Made by a program: the position numbers and the translations under genes. Of a stretch of 64,000 bases of DNA, positions 58,847 to 64,000 are shown in pieces; positions within the stretch are counted from its first letter, which is position 1, and every line of letters starts with the position of its first letter. The notes under the pieces are model-generated. The model was not told the DNA's origin and did no database searches. It was given only the letters and a program-made list of their open reading frames with translations. Source of the DNA: Oscheius tipulae (lineage: Eukaryota > Nematoda > Chromadorea > Rhabditida > Rhabditidae); assembly GCA_037178975.1 (NCBI GenBank), contig JASJZH010000006.1, positions 2,108,001-2,172,000 on the forward strand. Reading direction: 5' to 3'.

Positions 58847-59955
58847 AAAACTTTTTGTAAAGTACCATTTTGAAGAGTTAATGTATTGCTAAGAGATGTC
58901 GTCGCAGCCAGCACGTGCGTCCTATGCTATATATCCCGCACTGAGGCAAATCGTTTCCTTCCATCGGTTTGAGGTCAGTAACTTGTCATTTTTTAGAGTT
59001 CAATGAGCAGAGTATGAGTATAAAGTCAGCTAAGCACAAACTTGCAGTAAAATGGGTGTTTGCTGCATTTTGATCGGAAATCCAAACACAGCTCAAAAGT
59101 TTTTGAGAGACAGACAGAAGGGAAGACGAGAGAAATATGGTACGTAGTTAAAAGCATAAGTGATAGGTTACAGACTACTATGTGAATGAATAAAACGAGA
59201 ATGAGTATGGACAAAGCGACATAACAAAGGGCCATAGAGATAAAACTATAGTGAATAGAGAGGAAAAGTCGAAGAGATCAAAAGAAAAGTAGATTAGTAG
59301 ACTGGGAGGGAGCTAGGAAACAGAGAAATAGGGACGGACAAGTAGGTGCTCAACTAAGGTCAACTTTTTTTTCCACTACTCTTCAAACACTCAAAGTTGA
59401 ATGATACAGCTCCGACAGAGGCCTTGATCCTATGACCGGAATCATCCTAAAACCACAGTCCTGAATGAAGCGGGCCAGTATATTCTTTTCCTCTATATAA
59501 CACAAACAAAACTAGCAAAAAAAAATGTTCCAAAGGTGCGCTGCCTTGCGATAAACAGTCTTTAGTAATAATTTATTGGGAACGGACAAGTTAGACACGC
59601 CCCGAAGGGACGTACAAGTACAAGAACATGTACATGTTACTCTACCGCTCCAGCGAAGATTTTATGAGCTAGTCCCAAGGCTTGAGGAATTAATCGATTA
59701 AGCCAGATAATGTTTTAAAAACGTTTGCCAATCTTCTCTCTAACTGCCTCCATATACTGAGTCAGTTACTACCAACGCACAAGAGGCTGGAAGCGTTGGT
59801 TAGACCAAAGCAGATAACATAAAGCTCTAAAAAACATTTCTTCAATCCAAACAGGCTGTTAAATAAGACGTTTATTATGCATGTTTGGTAGTTACAAGTG
59901 TGGATTGAATACGCACAATGACAAGATATATACAGTATCTACTTTTTTGGTCGGC
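58847..59955. other. Intergenic sequence
   Basis: No gene supported. The part around 59.1-59.4 kb is purine-rich (gaga-type) on the plus strand. Confidence 0.4.
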
Positions 59956-60990
59956 TTACGCATCAGGATGGGCGGCGCAGCCATTTGCCACGAACATCAG
60001 GTCGGTGTTGATTCTGTCCTGAAACTTGGGATTATTGGCTCCTCGTTCAAATTGGCAAAGATACGCTACTGATGCTGTTCTGATCTGAAATTTTGAAATG
60101 CATACAGTTCAAATTTTAAAATCTACCTCATTCAGTTCAGCCTGTTCAAGAATGTAGCTACCACGAGTCTCCTTCCTGCATTGGACGACGAATGACACAT
60201 CGCCTTCGATTTTGTCAACAAGAAAGTCCAAGAGAGCTCCGGCAGCTTCTTCATCTTCTGCCCAGAGAGGAGCAATCTGATATTTGTCAGGCATTCCTCT
60301 GCATGGTCTTGTGGCAGCATATCCGGTCACGGTTCCTTGTGAGTCCAAAATTACGGCTCCAATGACCATCGGGACGAAATTTTTCAGGAAAGTAGTTCTA
60401 TCGGCTCCGGTGATCTTGCGATCGTAGGCAAGTAGAGACTCGAACTGCTCGGCAGTCAGCTTGTCAGTGGAAACCACATTAAAGTTGTTGTTGGAAGGGA
60501 ACATAGAGAGAAGCTCCTCCTTGTTCTGAGGGAACACGTTGAAGATCTCCGATAAGGGGATTGCCTTGAGCGGACCCTTGCAATACTTCTCCAGCATGGC
60601 AGCACGAGCTTTTCCAATCATAGGACGGCCGAGGGTCTTGAATTCACCGTAGAAATGAGCAAGCAGGGACATTCCGTATCCGACACTGCGACACTCCTTG
60701 CGAGTGACGTAGAAGTTGCTGTAAACAAATTCCTTTGTGAACACGCAGCACAGAGCAGAAATAAGAACATTGTCTGAAAAAATCATCAATAGATCAATAC
60801 AATAATAAGGTGCACCTTCTTTTCTAACCAAAAATGCAATTCTGCAGTTCGGAAGTTTGCGAAGAAGGGTCATAGTGACTTCGTCTTGAGTAATGAAAAC
60901 GTGGTCGAGCAGTTCCTCGAGTTGAGCCCAACGCTCAAGAGTAGCCTCCTCGGTAATGAAGAAATCTTCGGGGTTGATGCCTTGAGTCAT
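59956..60990 (-). CDS. DUF1248/GNAT-like nematode protein
   Basis: ATG 60990-60988 (MTQGINPEDFFITEEATLER), stop TAA 59958-59956. Exons (minus): 60990-60816, 60773-60127, 60084-59956; 316 aa. The fold pattern is that of a two-domain GNAT protein: an N-terminal half with CRIAFLVRKE, ALCCVFTKEF, YVTRKECRSVGYGMSLLAHF (a GNAT-type binding-loop position, R..G.G..L), and a C-terminal half with VPMVIGAVILDSQGTVTGYA ATRPCRG, then SFVVQCRKE. Such proteins form the nematode DUF1248 family (family knowledge); substrate unknown. No signal peptide. An upstream in-frame extension exists but has its own acceptor-like context and lower coding quality. Confidence 0.78.
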
Positions 60991-62270
60991 ACTGAGTGCA
61001 AACGACTGGCTGCTTTTTCTCCAGTCAGACCTTTCTTTTATACATTTCTCACGACAGCTGGTGATAGACTTCAGATCAGCTGACAGCAAAGATTGTTCCT
61101 CTCACGTAGACGCATCCGTGTTCCCACTCACCAATAAATTCTTGACGTGACAGTTCCGGTGATACAGAGTGCCAGAAAAAGAGGCGACTTCTATGACACC
61201 TGACTGTCTCGAACACATCATCTTTAGTGCCAAATTTGAAACATTTCTTCTCTTTCTAGTCCTCATAAAAGAAACATAAAGGTAACATTAACCGGCTGAA
61301 CAAGGACGAATCCTTTTAAAAAAACAAAAGGACAACAATTGTGTTCTGACACATTGGATTCCCGGGAAAAGCGTTACGTGAAAATCGCACTCCGCGCGGA
61401 GCGCGGCGTAGATTCGGCTTTGCCTCCCACTAGTTTTAGCTTCTAAAACACTAAGAGCGCACGATTGTTTTGAACGGACGTTTATTATGGACTGCAACAT
61501 AAGTGTTACTAGTGTAAGTGTCTGTTCATACTTCACAACACCCAAAAAGGTCTTTGACTTAAGACTCTGTACCTGATCTGCGTCAGAGAGATTATTCAGA
61601 TCAGAAAAAAACTCTTACAGCTTCCGCCCCACGTTTCTAGATAAGAGGTAGAGCGAACAATCACCGGAGCTTTTTTGAGAAATCTGTCAAAGAAATGCGA
61701 CAAGTGTTCTTTGTGTTGCATTGCATAATCATGAAACGCAGAATATATAGAAGATTATATACGATCAGTTTCAGTTTTTCTCAGTAATAGAAGGCTCTGA
61801 GAGGCTGTTACCCATCTGTGGTCGTAGGCAACTAAAACGTACTTAGTTGGTAACAGCCGACTTTGCTCTAGTTACCGGTTGCTTCCGCCTGACCGCTTTG
61901 ATGGGCTCTCTTGGTTTGAAACTACCGTGACTTCACCTTTGAGCACAAGGTCCTTCCAATAGCTTTTAGTTCGAGCCCAGACTGGTCACAACGTCTATGC
62001 ATAGTTTACTCTCGCTGTCAGCATTTTCACCCGTTATGGCTAATACAAGAAACACAAAAGTTTAGGGTTATCGTCTTTGTTACAATTGATGTACTTCGTT
62101 TCCGCCGATCTCTTACCGCTACACCGGAACTCAATCCGCGTGCTTTGCTCATGCGACCAGTCAGCGCCGGAAGTAATTCTTTACAGCACATGCACAATAA
62201 ACATCAGTTTCAAAAGATCGTGTTCTGACAGCATTGTTTAAAATAAGGCCGTCTAAACATTTCAGTCGCC
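60991..62270. other. Intergenic region
   Basis: 1.3 kb between divergent genes. A GC-rich palindrome ctccgcgcggag lies near 61390. No gene supported. Confidence 0.45.
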
Positions 62271-62499
62271 ATGCTTGTCATCCTCGCTTTAGCTCTACTT
62301 GTTATTTTTCCCGTTTCTGCAAAAGTATTTGTCGATTACTTTTCCATTATACTTAACAATATAGTGCGGAGTTCGCACTTCATGCTCAACTCATCCGGAG
62401 GATGCGAATAAATGTCTGTGCCAAAGAGGTGAATTTAGTACTTGCGACATCGAATGTGCAGCCTTCAATCTAACACATTGTCAATGCCCGAATGAATAA
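62271..62499 (+). CDS. Small secreted cysteine-rich peptide, 62 aa, eight cysteines
   Basis: ATG 62271, five bases after a TTTCAG acceptor; exons 62271-62324 and 62365-62499, stop TAA 62497-62499. Exon 1 is a signal peptide (MLVILALALLVIFPVSAK); exon 2 is the mature peptide of 44 residues. Cysteine spacing is C-x5-C-x9-C-x1-C-x7-C-x3-C-x7-C-x1-C, ending CQCPNE. The even number of cysteines implies up to four disulfides. I do not recognise the family; it could be a defence peptide, protease inhibitor or signalling peptide. The AATAAA at 62495-62500 overlaps the stop codon, leaving almost no 3' UTR. Confidence 0.8.
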
Positions 62500-62976
62500 A
62501 TGTTTGAAAACTGACGTTAGTGCTGACTGTATTAGTAAACAGGTTGAAATTCCAGGCCGGTCCGTATCGCTTTCGTTAGCTCTAACCCTTCTTTTCTATT
62601 GTTATCCTGTTGCCGCTACTCTTCAGGCTGCCCGAGTTATTATGATCTCCGAAAACTTTGGTAAACTTGGACACAGTTTTTCTCTGACTATCGCTGTTGC
62701 ATGCTTCATTTCTCTGTTAATCAGCTATATCAGCGGTTTATCTGAAAGGAAAACGTGGAGCGACGGTCTTTTGACCCTCTCAGGAGAAAGCATCAACTCC
62801 TACCAAAAGTTACTCACAAATAGTTTATTCTTATTGTAGAACAAATATGGGACAAATAGTTATTTGGCAACTATGAAAACAAACAAATTTTTGAGGAGAA
62901 TAGCATTCTCACTAGACATCTAGTCACGAACAACTAGATAAAATAAAATAATGGATTCAAAATACAAATATAGAGC
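62500..62976. other. Intergenic region, tail to tail
   Basis: A plus-strand frame of about 115 codons with some hydrophobic segments follows the cysteine-rich gene, but has no separate acceptor or start support. Probably 3' flanking sequence. Confidence 0.4.
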
Positions 62977-64000
62977 TCAGACGCCGGATGCCTCACTGTT
63001 CATGGAGGCGTTACGCTTTCTGCCATGACGTTCAGCCGAGCGTCCACGAGCGACCTGCTTGACCTTTTTGAAAGTCTTCTTCTTTTCCTTGATCTCCTCT
63101 GAAATGTGACGCAGTTCTTGCTCAGCCCGTTCAGCAGCGGCCTCTGAAAATAACGTGTACTTTTTTTAAAAAATACAAAGACAAACTCTTTTCTTGACGC
63201 TTCTCATGACGGTACTTGCGGTAGCTGGCTCTCCAGCGTTCGGCAGCCTCGGCGGTCATCTTGGGAGCGGTTTTACCGAAGTTTGAGGTTTCTTTTCCGG
63301 GTTTGAAGGCACGCAGAACTTTGAGCTAAAACAAAATAGATGAAAAAGTAGATTATTGCTCACATGATTTCCGAGGAGGTACATTCCGCGAATCCAGAGG
63401 CTCTTTCCAGTACGACGGACGGTAAGAGCACGAGAGCGGGCACGAGTTTGGTAGTCTCCGTTGATGTGGATAGCAGTCGGTGCCACTTCTCCGCGTCCAA
63501 CCTTCCAGTTCTTCGGCAGCTTCTTGCTCGGAATAGTGATGACAAGCTGTCCCCAGGCGAGTTCAGAGACACCGAGAACGATGCAGACCACCCATTGCCA
63601 CACAGTTAGAGGGGCTGTGGAGAACCAGGCTCCTCCATACTGAACAATGAGAATCTGTCCGATGAATGTGGAGATCCAGATGACACAGAACACACGGTTG
63701 CCGATGAGTCCCTTGAAAACGTTTCTCTCGTTGTGAACCTTCCTAGCGTTGATCTCGTTGAAGATGGTCATCATGACGAAGGCATTGAAAACGAGAGTGA
63801 AATGTTGAGAGGGAGGAGCAAAGAGCGGTGCGTAGAGACCCGACTTGATACCAAAAAGACGATCACCGTAGTAGAAAAGCGTGAATAGGATGGCCATCTG
63901 GTAGACTGCGTGACAGAGAATGTTCTTGACCATGGTCCTTGAGATCAAAGACTTCTTTCTTCCATAAGGCTTGCGGTTGAGCAGCTCTTCGCCGGGCACT
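62977..64000 (-). CDS. Plasma-membrane Ca2+-transporting ATPase, C-terminal part (5' end outside window)
   Basis: The open frame enters at the right edge. Exons (minus): >=64000-63364, 63325-63187, 63143-62977; stop TGA 62979-62977. The first exon gives the last membrane spans of a type IIB P-type ATPase: KPYGRKKSLISRTMVKNILC, HAVYQMAILFTLFYYGD, FNAFVMMTIFNEINARKVH, VFKGLIGNRVFCVIW, GVSELAWGQLVITIPS. Then comes the calmodulin-binding segment GKSLWIRGMYLLGNH / LKVLRAFKPG, split by the 38-nt intron 63326-63363. The tail is basic and Ser-containing. This is the calcium extrusion pump (MCA family in C. elegans; family knowledge), acting at the cell surface and autoinhibited through its tail. Which of the nematode paralogues it is cannot be told from this part. 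Confidence 0.92.

Overview
The window is eukaryotic, almost certainly from a nematode with Caenorhabditis/rhabditid-style gene structure. Genes are split by many very short introns (31-45 nt is usual) with GTAAG/GTGAG donors and TTTCAG/TTTTAG acceptors. Many coding starts sit just after an acceptor, as expected with trans-splicing, and AATAAA often lies on or just after the stop. The recognisable families are nematode ones: C6-domain secreted proteins, UNC-29-type levamisole receptor subunits, a LET-99/DEPDC1-type DEP protein, a DUF1248 GNAT-like protein and a plasma-membrane Ca2+-ATPase. I rebuilt exon structures by hand. For most genes the exon lengths close to a whole number of codons, which supports the models, but no transcript evidence was available.

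Left end (1-8.4 kb): three minus-strand paralogues encode secreted proteins with a signal peptide, a low-complexity linker and a C6-like cysteine domain. The first two end in Thr/Ser-rich mucin-like tails built from unrelated tandem repeats: an 11-residue (33-bp) repeat of about 114 copies running off the window, and a 20-residue (60-bp) repeat. The third has no such tail. After about 4 kb without a clear gene comes a five-finger GLI-type zinc-finger gene (12.7-15.0 kb), then a long gene-poor stretch to 21.2 kb.

Centre (21-34 kb): an unrecognised 328-aa gene is followed by three tandem, same-strand UNC-29-like nicotinic receptor subunit genes, all lacking the vicinal cysteines of alpha subunits. 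The first carries a THAP/transposase-derived relic and a tRNA-like (SINE-like) relic inside one 2-kb intron. The second and third share a 391-bp tract that is identical base for base, introns included, which looks like recent gene conversion.

Right half (34-64 kb): a convergent unrecognised minus-strand gene, the DEPDC1/LET-99-like gene (762 aa), and a 184-aa helical protein gene whose long intron and upstream region hold a dense cluster of AAAGTGC motifs. Further on are the 3' part of an unknown gene, a secreted protein with a cationic segment and acidic repeats, a 74-aa secreted peptide gene, an unrecognised 577-aa protein, a 105-aa protein, a mariner relic, a tRNA-like relic, the DUF1248 gene, a 62-aa secreted eight-cysteine peptide, and the 3' end of a plasma-membrane Ca2+ pump. 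Several of the small secreted genes are split into exons too short to show up as long open frames.
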